From Atlantibacter subterraneus (lineage in GTDB: Bacteria > Pseudomonadota > Gammaproteobacteria > Enterobacterales > Enterobacteriaceae), in NCBI RefSeq assembly GCF_007570865.1, contig NZ_VLPS01000010.1, positions 62,001 through 126,000 on the forward strand: a stretch of DNA of 64,000 nt. The letters are read 5' to 3'. The translations under genes and the position numbers were made by a program. Each line of letters starts with the position of its first letter. The stretch's first letter is position 1. Shown here piece after piece: positions 28,790-37,813 of this stretch. The notes below the pieces were generated by a model. The model did not search any database, had not been told where the DNA came from, and saw nothing but the letters and a program-made list of their open reading frames with translations.

Positions 28790-29803
28790 TCAGGCGGAAC
28801 CGCGGACAACCAGCTGGCCGGACAGCGTAATCCGCTGGACCGGTAAATCGGCGGTTTTTAGCTTGCGAAGCAATAACTGCGCCGCTTGCCGCCCAGTTTC
28901 TTCACTGGCAGAAGAGACATAGGTGAACGACGGCGTAGTTAAATTAATCATCAAATCTTCAAAGCCGATCAGCGACACCTGCTGGGTAAGAAACACATCT
29001 TTACCCACGGTGCGCCCTACCTGGTTGATGGCGTCTATACAGCCGATTATGGCGTTGGGCGAATGGCAAAGCAGGGCAGTGATTTTGTTATTGCTTTCCA
29101 GCAGCTCTCGTACCACGGCGCTGGCGGCCTGAGTATCCTCCCGGCAGGCAGGGGTAAAGTCTTCACGGGGCAATAACCCATATTGCGTGAGCGCGGACCG
29201 GTAGCCGGAAAGCCGTTCGTGACGAATTAAACAGCGCGCATCGCCGCCAATATAAGCAATGCTACGATGGCCACGCTCAATCAGATAACGCGTGGCAAGG
29301 CTTCCGGCCTGGCGATTGTCGCGCATCACCAGATCCCGCTCGCAATTGAGGGGCGATTGTGAGACCACCACCATCGGCAAAGGGCTTTCGCTAATCGCTG
29401 CGGGTACACTGTCGGTTTTGGATTCCGCGTCTAAATAAATCACGCCTGCAACGCCCTGACGGGTAAACGCCAACAGGCACTGTTCGAGACGTTCAATATT
29501 GCCCTGCGGCTGAGCCAGCACCACCATAAAGCCTTGCTGTTCCAGTTCGTGGACAATGCTCGACGTCACGCGAACAGCGAAGGGATCGTTAAAGTCATGA
29601 AGAATAAGGCCGATGAGATTAGAGGTATTGGCGCGGAGATTCGCGGCGGCCACGTTATGGACATAGCCCAGATCGTCGATGGCGGCCTGCACCTTTTCGA
29701 TGGTAGCCTGAGATATTTTCCCTTTCTGGCGTAACACCAATGAGACGGTAGAAACTGAAACTTCTGCCCGCTTTGCCACATCAATAATGCTGACCTTTTT
29801 CAT
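28790..29803 (-). CDS. LacI-family transcriptional regulator (MalI-like)
   Basis: It has 337 residues. The N-terminal helix-turn-helix with hinge (KVSIIDVAKRAEVSVSTVSL) is followed by a periplasmic-binding-protein-like effector domain. It resembles E. coli MalI in length and in its early segment, and MalI also sits beside a glucose-family PTS gene (malX). The ATG at 29801-29803 is used because it starts the canonical DNA-binding domain; the longer frame would add 30 unlike residues. It lies 79 bases downstream of the PTS gene on the same strand, likely one operon. Its likely targets are the palindromes at 31427-31455. The inducer is unknown. Confidence 0.88.
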   Translation of the reverse strand: MKKVSIIDVAKRAEVSVSTVSLVLRQKGKISQATIEKVQAAIDDLGYVHNVAAANLRANTSNLIGLILHDFNDPFAVRVTSSIVHELEQQGFMVVLAQPQGNIERLEQCLLAFTRQGVAGVIYLDAESKTDSVPAAISESPLPMVVVSQSPLNCERDLVMRDNRQAGSLATRYLIERGHRSIAYIGGDARCLIRHERLSGYRSALTQYGLLPREDFTPACREDTQAASAVVRELLESNNKITALLCHSPNAIIGCIDAINQVGRTVGKDVFLTQQVSLIGFEDLMINLTTPSFTYVSSASEETGRQAAQLLLRKLKTADLPVQRITLSGQLVVRGSA

Positions 29804-29882
29804 CGCTCTCCTGATAAGTCCTTTTTTCTGCGGAATAACAACGCCTCCCGTAACATACAGGAGGCGCAGCAGAAAATCGCGA

Positions 29883-31382
29883 TCACTTACCAATCATAGT
29901 GGAAATGGTTTGAGCGATAAATTGCGCCCGCGCACCAAATATCACCTGTACGCCGCTGTCTCCCACAAAGACCACACCGCGAGCGCCCACGCTGTTTAAA
30001 CCATCGCGATCGACCAGCGAAGCTTTATCCACTTCCAGACGCAGGCGGGTAATGCATGAACCCACGCTGTCGATATTTTCCGGGCCGCCCAGCAGGTTAA
30101 TGATATCGGTCGCCAGTTCGGTGTCGGTTTTGTCATCGGCATTCACTGCAATTTCCGCACGGCCCGGCGTTTTCACATCGAAGCGACGGATCACGTAGCG
30201 GAAAGTGAAGTAATAGATCAGACCCATCGGCACGCCGACGATGACAGCATTCAGGAAATTGGTTTGATAGCCGTTAAACGACGGCAAAATCCCGAATGAA
30301 ATGTAATCGATGAGCCCAGCCGAGAACGATTTGGCGATATGCGCATGCAGCAAATACATGCACATATAGGATAACCCGGCCATCACTGCATTAAATACAT
30401 ACAGGATCGGTGCCACAAATATAAAGGTGAACTCAACCGGCTCGGTAATGCCGGTTAAAAAGCAGGTCAGGGCCGCAGAGAACAGGATGCCGGAGGCGAT
30501 CTTTTTGTTTTTGGTATTGGCTTCGTGATACATGGCCAGACAGGCGGCGGGTAGCGCGAATAACATCAGCGGGAATTCGCCCTGCATAAACTTGCCTGCG
30601 TTATGGTAGGTATCGCTGCTGAAGCTTTTCACGCCTTCTTCCAGCATTTTGAACCAGATTGTCTGATCGCCGTGGATCACCTGGCCGGTGGCGGTAGTGT
30701 AATCGCCAAAGGAATACCAGAACGACGGATACCAGATATGGTGTAAGCCGAGTGGGATTAGCGCACGCTCGACCAGGCCAAAGATAAAGGTGGACGCCGC
30801 CTGATTATCGCCGTTAACCACTAATGACAGCGCATCAATTCCCGCCTGGATATGCTGCCAGACGTAGGGCAGGGCGAGGCCGAGGATAAACGATAAAAAC
30901 GCCGTAGCGATGGCGACAAAACGTTTACCCGAGAAGAAACCTAAAAACTCCGGCAATTGCATGGTATGGAAACGGTTATAGCACCACGCGGCCAGGATGC
31001 CGCAAATCAGACCGCCAAAAACACCCATCTGCAACGTGGGGATACCCACGACCATGGCGTATTTACCGCCGCTGGCCGCCATTTCTGGCGTAATGCCCAG
31101 TACAGTACCGATAGTAATATTCGTGATGAACACCGATACCGCCGCGGACAGCGCCGCGATCCCGGATTCTGACGCTAATCCTACCGCAGAACCAATAGCA
31201 AACAGCATGGGGAGATTGTCGAAGATGACTCCTCCGGCATTCATCATTAACGGCAAATGGAACTTATCACCAAACGCCAGCAGTAAACCCGCCGCAGGCA
31301 ACAGCGATATAGGCAGCATTAATGCGCGGCCTATCATGGATAGCTTTGAAAGCGACTTAACCAACCCTGACATCAGACTCAT
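29883..31382 (-). CDS. PTS glucose-family permease, EIICB
   Basis: A 499-residue inner-membrane permease that phosphorylates its sugar during uptake. The EIIC domain spans about residues 10-395, with roughly ten membrane segments and the substrate motif GITEPVEF (311-318). The EIIB domain (about 420-499) has phosphoryl-accepting Cys443 in GSCITRLRLEV. There is no EIIA, so it should depend on Crr (EIIA-Glc) like PtsG and MalX. It is first in an operon with the LacI regulator and preceded by tandem operators. The glucose/maltose/N-acetylglucosamine branch is clear; the exact sugar is not. Confidence 0.9.
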   Translation of the reverse strand: MSLMSGLVKSLSKLSMIGRALMLPISLLPAAGLLLAFGDKFHLPLMMNAGGVIFDNLPMLFAIGSAVGLASESGIAALSAAVSVFITNITIGTVLGITPEMAASGGKYAMVVGIPTLQMGVFGGLICGILAAWCYNRFHTMQLPEFLGFFSGKRFVAIATAFLSFILGLALPYVWQHIQAGIDALSLVVNGDNQAASTFIFGLVERALIPLGLHHIWYPSFWYSFGDYTTATGQVIHGDQTIWFKMLEEGVKSFSSDTYHNAGKFMQGEFPLMLFALPAACLAMYHEANTKNKKIASGILFSAALTCFLTGITEPVEFTFIFVAPILYVFNAVMAGLSYMCMYLLHAHIAKSFSAGLIDYISFGILPSFNGYQTNFLNAVIVGVPMGLIYYFTFRYVIRRFDVKTPGRAEIAVNADDKTDTELATDIINLLGGPENIDSVGSCITRLRLEVDKASLVDRDGLNSVGARGVVFVGDSGVQVIFGARAQFIAQTISTMIGK

Positions 31383-31426
31383 GCTGATTCCCCCAAGTAG
31401 ACCAGGCTTATGCCCTGTTTTATGTA

Positions 31427-31455
31427 AGTAGAACGTTTTAGTAGAACGTTCTACT
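31427..31455 (-). promoter_or_regulatory. Tandem LacI-family operators upstream of the PTS gene
   Basis: AGTAGAACGTTCTACT at 31440-31455 is a perfect 16-base palindrome with the central ACGT typical of LacI-family sites and the same AACGTT core as the MalI operator. A second, imperfect copy (AGTAGAACGTTTTAGT, 31427-31442) overlaps it, centred 13 bases away. Both lie 45-73 bases before the PTS start. They are probable binding sites for the regulator encoded in the same operon. The remainder of 31456-31884 is AT-rich promoter DNA with nothing I can assign. Confidence 0.75.
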
Positions 31456-31884
31456 CATGATGATGCAGGTTGAACCAGACTCGCAACAGAAAGTTAACCT
31501 CTGGTCACAAGAAATTCTTATTCTTTGAAGTGGGTCAGAAAATGCCTGTAACGAACGGCTGTGAGCGCGCGCGGTTCAGCTATCCCGCGTTTGACGGTTC
31601 ATTAAAGGTGCGTAAATATACGCAGTATTCATAGATTATATTGACGATAAAAACGAATAAATAAGATTAGCTCCTGTTAATTATAATTGGTGGGCATATA
31701 TCAATAAATATCAATATTCTCCTTAAATAAATCATAGTGGCAGCTAAAAAAGCTGGGATTGTTTTGTGAGTGGTTTTTATTGGATAATGAGCGGCCATCA
31801 CGGTGTGAAGTCAACACTATTTATTTTCATTTAAAGAAAACCTGGCAGTTGTACTCTGCACGTAAATTATCATGAGGTTATATT

Positions 31885-32370
31885 GTGGCTTATATTAATC
31901 AATCCAATAAATACAACAGAACAATAATGCCAGCTTTATCTGTCACGGTTTTGTTATGGCTGAGCGGTTGTCAGAGTCATGAGCCCGAAACGGTATCGAA
32001 CGTTACTCCTGCGCCGCAGCAGCAAAGCAACTCCACGCCGCTGCCATCAGCGCAAATTGCGCCAGCCGAAGCATCATTAACGGATCCCGCAATTAATACA
32101 GACACACCTTCATCCGGGACCGCCACGGTTTGCCAGCATGAACTGGCGGCATTATCAAAAATAAACCCTGCCAAATATGCTGCGCATAAAGCCATTTTCG
32201 ATAACCTTCTGAAAAGCGCCTCTTTATATTCAACCGTACGTGAAGATGTTAATGCTCAAACGAAAGACACCATGGACACGTTATACAAATATAAGACCCA
32301 GAAAATTTGCAACGATATTGAGCAGGCCATTCATGAATCTTTAGTGAGCCGGGGAGAAAGCGTTAAATGA
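31885..32370 (+). CDS. Predicted outer-membrane lipoprotein, unknown function
   Basis: A 161-residue protein with a GTG start. The lipoprotein signal is LSVTVLLWLSGC, with the lipid-modified Cys29. A Pro/Ser/Thr/Gln-rich low-complexity stretch (about 35-80) is followed by a small helical domain with Cys83 and Cys142 (CQHELAAL, QKICNDIEQAIH), which could form a disulfide. It overlaps the next gene by ATGA (32367-32370), so the pair works together. I do not recognise the family. Confidence 0.75.
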   Translation: MAYINQSNKYNRTIMPALSVTVLLWLSGCQSHEPETVSNVTPAPQQQSNSTPLPSAQIAPAEASLTDPAINTDTPSSGTATVCQHELAALSKINPAKYAAHKAIFDNLLKSASLYSTVREDVNAQTKDTMDTLYKYKTQKICNDIEQAIHESLVSRGESVK

Positions 32371-34348
32371 ACAGATTTAAATTAGCACCGCTTTTTTTTT
32401 TATACTTCCGTTAGCGGCCAGCGCTATCGCGGCGCAACCCAGCGATGAGTCCAGTACGCTTAAATCCCTGGACAGCATCACGGCACAGTCGAGCGGCGTT
32501 CCCGCGTTATTACTGGCGAAGCCCGTTGATTTACCGGCACCCGTGGTGACGCCGTCCGGCAAAGCTAAAAAACCTTATCGCAAAAACGTATCCCATCCCG
32601 TAAATCCTCCTTCGCAAAAAGCGCCGCAAGCTGATGCAGCCTGGACGCAGGAGAAAGCGGCGTTACTGAAAGCCGCCGCAGAAAACCGTAATCAGATCGA
32701 ACAGTTGCAGGCTCAGCTTAACGCCGCAAATAACCGAGCAGTGAGCGGAGTAGATCAGGAAGCGCTAAAACAGGCAGAAGCCTGGAAAACTCAGCTTGCC
32801 GAAATGAAAAAAAACCAGTCGGCGCAAGCCGCGCAACTGGCGCAGACCCAGCAACAGTTGATGCTAAGCGAGAAAGTGGCGCAGGGCTTGAAAGATCAGC
32901 TGGCCATGCTGAGTGTCGCAAAAGGTGATAACACTCAGCAAATCAGCCAGTTACAGATAGCGCTACAGGAGAGCCAGAAACGGGCGGCGGAAGACCAGAA
33001 ACAGATCGCCGGGCTAACCAGCGGCCAGGCGGCGAAAGCGAAGGTGCTGGCGGATCTTCAGCAGCAGCTGGCTCTGAGCCAGAAACAGTTCCAGGAAGCG
33101 AAAGCGCAGATCGTGACGCTTTCAGGCGCGCAGGATCAAAAAGTCCAGCAGATGCAAAAAGCGTTGCAGGAGAGCCAGAAACACATGGCGGACGACCAGA
33201 AACAGATCGCCGGGCTTGTCAGCGACCAGGCGGCGAAAGCGAAGGCGCTGGCGGATCTTCAGCAGCAGCTGGCTCTGAGCCAGAAACAGTCACAGGAAGC
33301 TAAAGCGCAGATCGCGACACTTTCAGACGCGCAGGATCAAAAAGTCCAGCAGATGCAGAAAGCGTTGCAGGAGAGCCAGAAACAGGCGGCAGACGACCAG
33401 AAACAGATCGCCGGGCTAACCAGTGAACAGGCGCTTAGCAAAAAAGCAGCGACGGAAACGCAAAAAGTGCTGACTGAAAGCCAGAGTAAAATCAAAGCCC
33501 TGGAAAAACAGCTTGTAGATTCCGCTCTTGCGCAAAGCGTCAAAGATAAGTCATTACAGGAGGCGCAGCAGAAGCTGGCAGATAACCAGAAACAGAGCGA
33601 GGCGCTTACAGCGAAGTGGCAGGAAGCCAGCAAGCAACTGGAGGCGCAGGCAAAACAGCTGGCAGACCTGCAAAAAGCGCAGCCTGAGGTCGCAAAAACT
33701 GGCAAACCGCAGACTAAAAATGAAATCCGCGACTATGCGCTGGGTGCATTCTGGGCGCAGGAAATCATCGGTATGATGAAGAACAAAGAGGGGGATGGTT
33801 ACCGTATCGCTAAACAGCAGGTTCTGAACGGCATGACCGATGAACTCAACAATCAGCTTAAGCTGTCTAAAGAAGATCTGGTCAGCGTCCTGAAAGAGTT
33901 GGATCAAAGTTCACAGGCGAAAGAAAAAAGTTTAGCGACCGAAGCGATGTCGCAAGGCAACGAATACCTGACTCAGTTCAGTAAGAAAGCTGGCGTAAAG
34001 CGCGCCTCGCTGGGCTATTACTACCTCATCGCTGATAAGGGCGTCGGGAAAATCGCCAGCAGCGACACGGTTGCCGTCACGATGCGCGAAAGCCTCACCA
34101 ACGGAAAAGTCATCAGCGATATGACTAAAAAGGGAACAGTGCTGGCGCTGCCGTTGAGCCAGTTTCCGCCATTGTTCAAATCCGCGATTTCACAGGTCAA
34201 CAACCGCGGTGAGCTTCGCATCGTTGTGCCGCCTGAACTGGCTTATGGCGAAAAAGGCAGCTTGCCGGAGATTCCGCCAAACTCCACGATGATCTACGAC
34301 ATCAAAATAATCGACGTGACCCACAACCCGCCGAAGAAAAAAGCCTGA
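32367..34348 (+). pseudogene. Exported coiled-coil FKBP-type peptidyl-prolyl isomerase, frameshifted at a T10 run
   Basis: The start codon overlaps the lipoprotein stop. The signal peptide begins MNRFKLAPLFF but a run of ten T (32392-32401) shifts the frame, and translation would stop at TAG 32412-32414. Eleven (or eight) T would join it in frame to ILPLAASAIAAQPSDES and the rest of the protein, about 660 residues. The main frame then holds a Gln/Ala/Lys coiled coil with a 67-residue tandem repeat (residues about 200-355 of the joined product). A FKBP-like domain is C-terminal (SLGYYYLIADKG, then VPPELAYGEKG, IPPNSTMIYDI). The gene may be dead, miscalled at a homopolymer, phase-variable, or rescued by transcript slippage. 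Downstream frame use is intact to the stop, which argues for recent or reversible loss. Confidence 0.8.
32960..33433 (+). repeat. 201-bp in-frame tandem repeat in the FKBP gene
   Basis: Units start at 32960, 33161 and 33362, each 201 bases (67 codons) apart; two are complete and the third is partial. Each unit opens ALQESQK and contains DQKQIAGL. Near-identity between units suggests recent expansion and possible length variation between strains. Confidence 0.9.
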
Positions 34349-34361
34349 TATGTCCGGGTGT

Positions 34362-34386
34362 AAAAAGGGCCGCGATTGCGGCCCTT
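34362..34386 (-). terminator. Terminator of folD-ybcJ
   Basis: AAGGGCCGC and GCGGCCCTT pair over four bases. The T-run is on the minus strand, just past the ybcJ stop. It may also help end the FKBP transcript on the + strand. Confidence 0.85.
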
Positions 34387-34392
34387 CGTTGA

Positions 34393-34605
34393 TTACACAG
34401 TAACAGTTACGCTATTGCCATCAAAGCTCACCGTCTGACCCGCAACGATTTTACAGCGCTTACGGGTTTCAACAGCGCCGTCTACTTTCACCAATCCTTC
34501 GCCGATGGCGATTTTGGCCTGTGCGCCGCTTTCGCTCCAGCCTTCCAGCTTCAGCAAATCACACAGCTCAACGTGCGGGTGTTTACCAAGAGAAAATGTC
34601 GCCAT
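34393..34605 (-). CDS. ybcJ: S4-like RNA-binding protein YbcJ
   Basis: A 70-residue S4-domain protein; the E. coli homologue has an RNA-binding alpha-L fold. Typical S4 features are LCDLLKLEGWSESGAQAKIAI followed by GLVKVDGAVETRKRCKI. It starts one base after the folD stop on the same strand, giving a tight two-gene unit as in E. coli. Confidence 0.93.
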   Translation of the reverse strand: MATFSLGKHPHVELCDLLKLEGWSESGAQAKIAIGEGLVKVDGAVETRKRCKIVAGQTVSFDGNSVTVTV

Positions 34606-34606
34606 G

Positions 34607-35473
34607 TTACACGCCCTCCACGTCGTGATACTCTTCGCATGCCTGAAGCGTATTCTGAATAAGCGTAGCCACAGTCATCGGCCCCACGCCGCCAGGCACC
34701 GGCGTGATATAAGACGCTCGCGCGGCGGCTTCTTCAAAAACAACATCGCCGACAACTTTGCCATTTTCGAGCCGGTTGATGCCGACATCAATGACAATCG
34801 CGCCTTCTTTGATCCACTCGCCTGGTATAAAGCCAGGTTTACCTACTGCCACGATCAGCAGATCGGCGTTTTCAACGTGCTGGCGCAGGTTTTTGGTGAA
34901 GCGGTGAGTCACGGTGGTGGTGCAGCCGGAGAGCAGCAGTTCCATGCTCATCGGGCGGCCGACAATATTGGATGCGCCAATGACAACCGCGTTAAGCCCA
35001 TAAAGATCGATATTATAGCGCTCAAGTAGCGTCACAATGCCGCGTGGGGTACAAGGGCGCAGACGTGGCGCACGCTGGCACAAACGGCCCACGTTGTAAG
35101 GATGGAACCCGTCGACGTCTTTATCAGGCGCGATACGCTCAAGCACTTTCACGTTGTCGATGCCCGCAGGCAGCGGCAACTGGACCAGAATACCGTCGAT
35201 AGTCTTGTCGGCATTTAATTTATCGATAAGCGCCAGCAGCTCTGCTTCGGTGGTGGTTTCTGGCAGATCGAATGAGCGAGAAAGGAATCCAACTTCTTCA
35301 CACGCTTTGCGCTTGCTGCCGACATAAATTTGCGAGGCGGGGTTCTGGCCAACCAACACTACCGCAAGCCCTGGCGCACGTTTTCCGGCATCCAGGCGCG
35401 CTTTTACTTTTTGCGCAACCTCAAGCCGTACCTGCTGCGCAATCGTTTTACCGTCAATAATCTTTGCTGCCAT
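34607..35473 (-). CDS. folD: Bifunctional methylene-THF dehydrogenase/cyclohydrolase FolD
   Basis: One-carbon metabolism: converts 5,10-methylene-THF to 10-formyl-THF, reducing NADP. It has 288 residues. The catalytic Lys lies in [24 protein letters not shown] is the folate-site motif and [15 protein letters not shown] the cofactor-binding motif. [18 protein letters not shown] is the C-terminal signature. It is the last backbone gene before argU. Confidence 0.98.
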   Translation of the reverse strand: MAAKIIDGKTIAQQVRLEVAQKVKARLDAGKRAPGLAVVLVGQNPASQIYVGSKRKACEEVGFLSRSFDLPETTTEAELLALIDKLNADKTIDGILVQLPLPAGIDNVKVLERIAPDKDVDGFHPYNVGRLCQRAPRLRPCTPRGIVTLLERYNIDLYGLNAVVIGASNIVGRPMSMELLLSGCTTTVTHRFTKNLRQHVENADLLIVAVGKPGFIPGEWIKEGAIVIDVGINRLENGKVVGDVVFEEAAARASYITPVPGGVGPMTVATLIQNTLQACEEYHDVEGV

Positions 35474-35687
35474 CAGAGAGAGGATTCCATCTGTAGTCTA
35501 AAAGGAGAGGGGATGTTGATATTTTGTCAGAAGCGCGGCGTGCTGTCAGTCACCAATAGCGGTTTATGCTTAAAAGGCAGGCAGACGGCGGAAAAGCCAT
35601 TGACTCACAAAGCACTCACCGTATAATTCCACGCGTTTCGCAGCGCCTTGTTTTTTATTACAGGAAGCCTGCTTAAATGCCTTTAAG

Positions 35688-35764
<77 letters not shown>

Positions 35765-35926
35765 TCTTAAGTTCTCCTGACATCTATTTAAGTCTGCAAA
35801 ACCCCAATAAATCAGCATTAACAGGCACTTTAAGGTGTCTCAACGTTTTTTCTCGTCTAATGAATTCTATACCAGTTCGGGGGTACATTTGGGGGGGTTC
35901 TTGTTCAATGAAGGAGATACCCCCAA

Positions 35927-36045
35927 ATGAAACTGACCGCCCGGCAGGTTGATACTTCTAAGCCAAAAGATAAGCCCTATAAATTATCTGATGGTGGGGG
36001 GGCTGTACTTGTTGGTTAATCCCAACGGTTCCGGCCACGCTTTTG
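35927..36045 (+). pseudogene. Truncated P4-type tyrosine integrase remnant
   Basis: The start reads MKLTARQVDTSKPKDKPYKL then SDGGG, the standard N-terminus (DUF4102) of P4-family integrases that use tRNA genes. A run of seven G (35995-36001 approximately) shifts the frame; with six G the family sequence continues LYLLVNPNGSG. It then ends, running into the 3' end of the opposing lyase gene. An AAGGAG ribosome site at 35910 is still present. Only about 40 residues of some 400 remain, so the element can no longer excise itself. Confidence 0.85.
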
Positions 36046-36052
36046 GGTTAGA

Positions 36053-36946
36053 TTACTTCAGCTCAAGCAGGCTTATCACATGGGCAATATCCGCGATATC
36101 GCCTGCTGACAACGGTTGCAGAGGACGAGGCAGGCAATCCGTGGCGGTAAGCCCAAGCACACCAGCGGCAGCGGCAATAACGCGAATACTTCCGCCATGT
36201 TTACGGAACAGCGACCACAACGGCTCAAGGCGGGTTGTCAGGGCAGTAACGCGTTCATTATCGTTTGCCGCCGCTGCTTCAGTGATTTGTTTCGCCATCT
36301 CAGGGAACAGACCGCCACACACGGAATACCAGACTTCACAGCCAGCGTTTAATCCCAGCCCCGCATAAGCATCGCCACTGATACCGATTGTTACGCCAGG
36401 GCGCAGATGTTGACGTAACGCATTCACCCGCTCAGTCGCTGCAGCCGGACTATCCGGTACACCAGGGATCTTGACCGAGCGAACCCCCTCAAGTGATGAG
36501 AGACGACCGTGGAGTTCATCCGTAAAGGTAAAATGGGTAGTGCCCGGATTATCATAGATACACACCGGTACAGACACGTGCCGGGTAACGGTCTCGAATA
36601 GTGAGAAGACCTCTTCGTTACGGAGTGACTGGTAGCTGACCGCCGGGAGTAACAGGGCATTCGCGCCAGCTGCCTGTGCATCATCTGCCAGATGCAGAAT
36701 GGCATCGGTACTGGTCGCCCCCACGCACACCATCATTGGGATATCCCCGGCATGCTGTTTTGCCAGAGTTGCTACGCGCTTGCGCTGCTCCCGGGTCAGA
36801 TAGGCGTAGCTTCCGGTTGACCCCAGGATGCCCATAGAATCAACGCGAGCTTCTGTAAGGCGGGAAAGAATATGGCTAAAGCCCTTTTCATCCACGCCGC
36901 TGACGTTGACTGGGGTTAATGGAAACGCCGACAAGCCGGTAAACAT
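36053..36946 (-). CDS. DapA/NAL-superfamily class I lyase, unknown substrate
   Basis: A 297-residue TIM-barrel lyase of the dihydrodipicolinate synthase/N-acetylneuraminate lyase superfamily. These enzymes form or split bonds next to a pyruvate- or keto-acid-derived Schiff base. Lys159 (VRSVKIPG) is the Schiff-base lysine and Tyr131 (CIYDNPGT) the usual proton relay. GSTGSYAYL (42-50) is the phosphate/carboxylate loop. It is probably not the housekeeping DapA: the GSTGE-type motif is altered and the context is a mobile region. It is cotranscribed with the upstream B3/B4 gene (21-base gap). Substrate unknown. Confidence 0.85.
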   Translation of the reverse strand: MFTGLSAFPLTPVNVSGVDEKGFSHILSRLTEARVDSMGILGSTGSYAYLTREQRKRVATLAKQHAGDIPMMVCVGATSTDAILHLADDAQAAGANALLLPAVSYQSLRNEEVFSLFETVTRHVSVPVCIYDNPGTTHFTFTDELHGRLSSLEGVRSVKIPGVPDSPAAATERVNALRQHLRPGVTIGISGDAYAGLGLNAGCEVWYSVCGGLFPEMAKQITEAAAANDNERVTALTTRLEPLWSLFRKHGGSIRVIAAAAGVLGLTATDCLPRPLQPLSAGDIADIAHVISLLELK

Positions 36947-36967
36947 AAATGTTTCTCCTGAAGGATA

Positions 36968-37663
36968 TTACTGGTGTTGTTCTTCGATGAGAGCAACGTC
37001 AAACCACAGACCGGGCATCATTTTTTCAAGGCCGTCAGTCAGCATCTTCCCGGCTTCGTGAAGCGTCTCCAGCGGCATCTGTGGGAGACTCTCCAGAATG
37101 AACCACATTTGCTGAGCTTCCACGCCCAAGCGGGTTCTGATCCCCTGTCGCCAGTTCCAGCGACGGCAAGTCACGCCGATATCATCACACCAGATAACCT
37201 CGCCTTGTGAAGGATATTCAATGGCCGTTTCACCCTCTTTGACAGTATCAAAAGGCTCTGTTCCTTTTGCCACAGCCAGACGTGGTGAACCCTGATAGGC
37301 AGAGATATTCTCTCCACCAACTGGTACGGCATAGCGGAGGCTGACGGCATTATAAAGATCAACGATGGGATCGAGCGCTGGCATCGTTCCGTCACGTAAT
37401 ACCCGCTTACGTAACGCATCAGCTGAGCAAGGGGTGCGTTTCGGTTTAGCACCAAACTTTTGAAAAACGTCAGCCCATGCGGCGAGATGAGATTCCGCCC
37501 ATTCCGGTTTACCGGCCAGAACTGCTTCACAGGCTTTTCGCAGTGCCGTTTCTCCAGTGTCGGGATTCAGCACTGGCGCAGCTTTTACGTAGATACTAAG
37601 TGCCCGGAAACCTGGAGCAATACGATAAATTTCAGGGGCAATTGACGGGGAAACTGTTAACAC
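36968..37663 (-). CDS. Stand-alone B3/B4 (PheRS-beta editing-like) domain protein
   Basis: About 231 residues resembling the B3/B4 domain of phenylalanyl-tRNA synthetase beta. In that enzyme the domain removes mischarged amino acids from tRNA; free-standing members are of mostly unknown function. Supporting features are APGFRALSIYVKAAPV near the N-terminus and LRYAVPVGGENISAYQG and EVIWCDDIGVTCRRWNWRQG further on. I choose the GTG at 37661-37663 because a promoter (37694-37723) ends just upstream and an AGGA site precedes it. The longer ATG frame (to 37723) would start inside that promoter. It is the first gene of a pair with the lyase. Confidence 0.7.
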   Translation of the reverse strand: MLTVSPSIAPEIYRIAPGFRALSIYVKAAPVLNPDTGETALRKACEAVLAGKPEWAESHLAAWADVFQKFGAKPKRTPCSADALRKRVLRDGTMPALDPIVDLYNAVSLRYAVPVGGENISAYQGSPRLAVAKGTEPFDTVKEGETAIEYPSQGEVIWCDDIGVTCRRWNWRQGIRTRLGVEAQQMWFILESLPQMPLETLHEAGKMLTDGLEKMMPGLWFDVALIEEQHQ

Positions 37664-37693
37664 GTGATAATCCTGTAGTGACCATTTTATCCC

Positions 37694-37738
37694 ATGATAA
37701 TGACCGATGACCAAAAAAGTCAATTTAATGACCGATGA
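37694..37738 (-). promoter_or_regulatory. Promoter with 12-bp direct repeats for the B3/B4-lyase pair
   Basis: On the minus strand TTGACT (37718-37723), an 18-base spacer and TATCAT (37694-37699) form a good sigma-70 promoter. AATGACCGATGA occurs twice on the + strand, at 37699-37710 and 37727-37738, 28 bases apart, on either side of the -35. This is a likely tandem operator for an unidentified regulator. Confidence 0.6.
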
Positions 37739-37813
37739 GAAAGCATCCTGAGTATTTCACGGTATGCCAGTAGGGCTTGTCTCATCACAAGTAAGTTCAT
37801 AAGGAGTTGTTCA

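Noticed and set aside
36053..36946. Calling the lyase housekeeping dapA
   Set aside because: It lies in a mobile region, its active-site loop differs from DapA and its partner is a B3/B4 gene; only the superfamily is safe.
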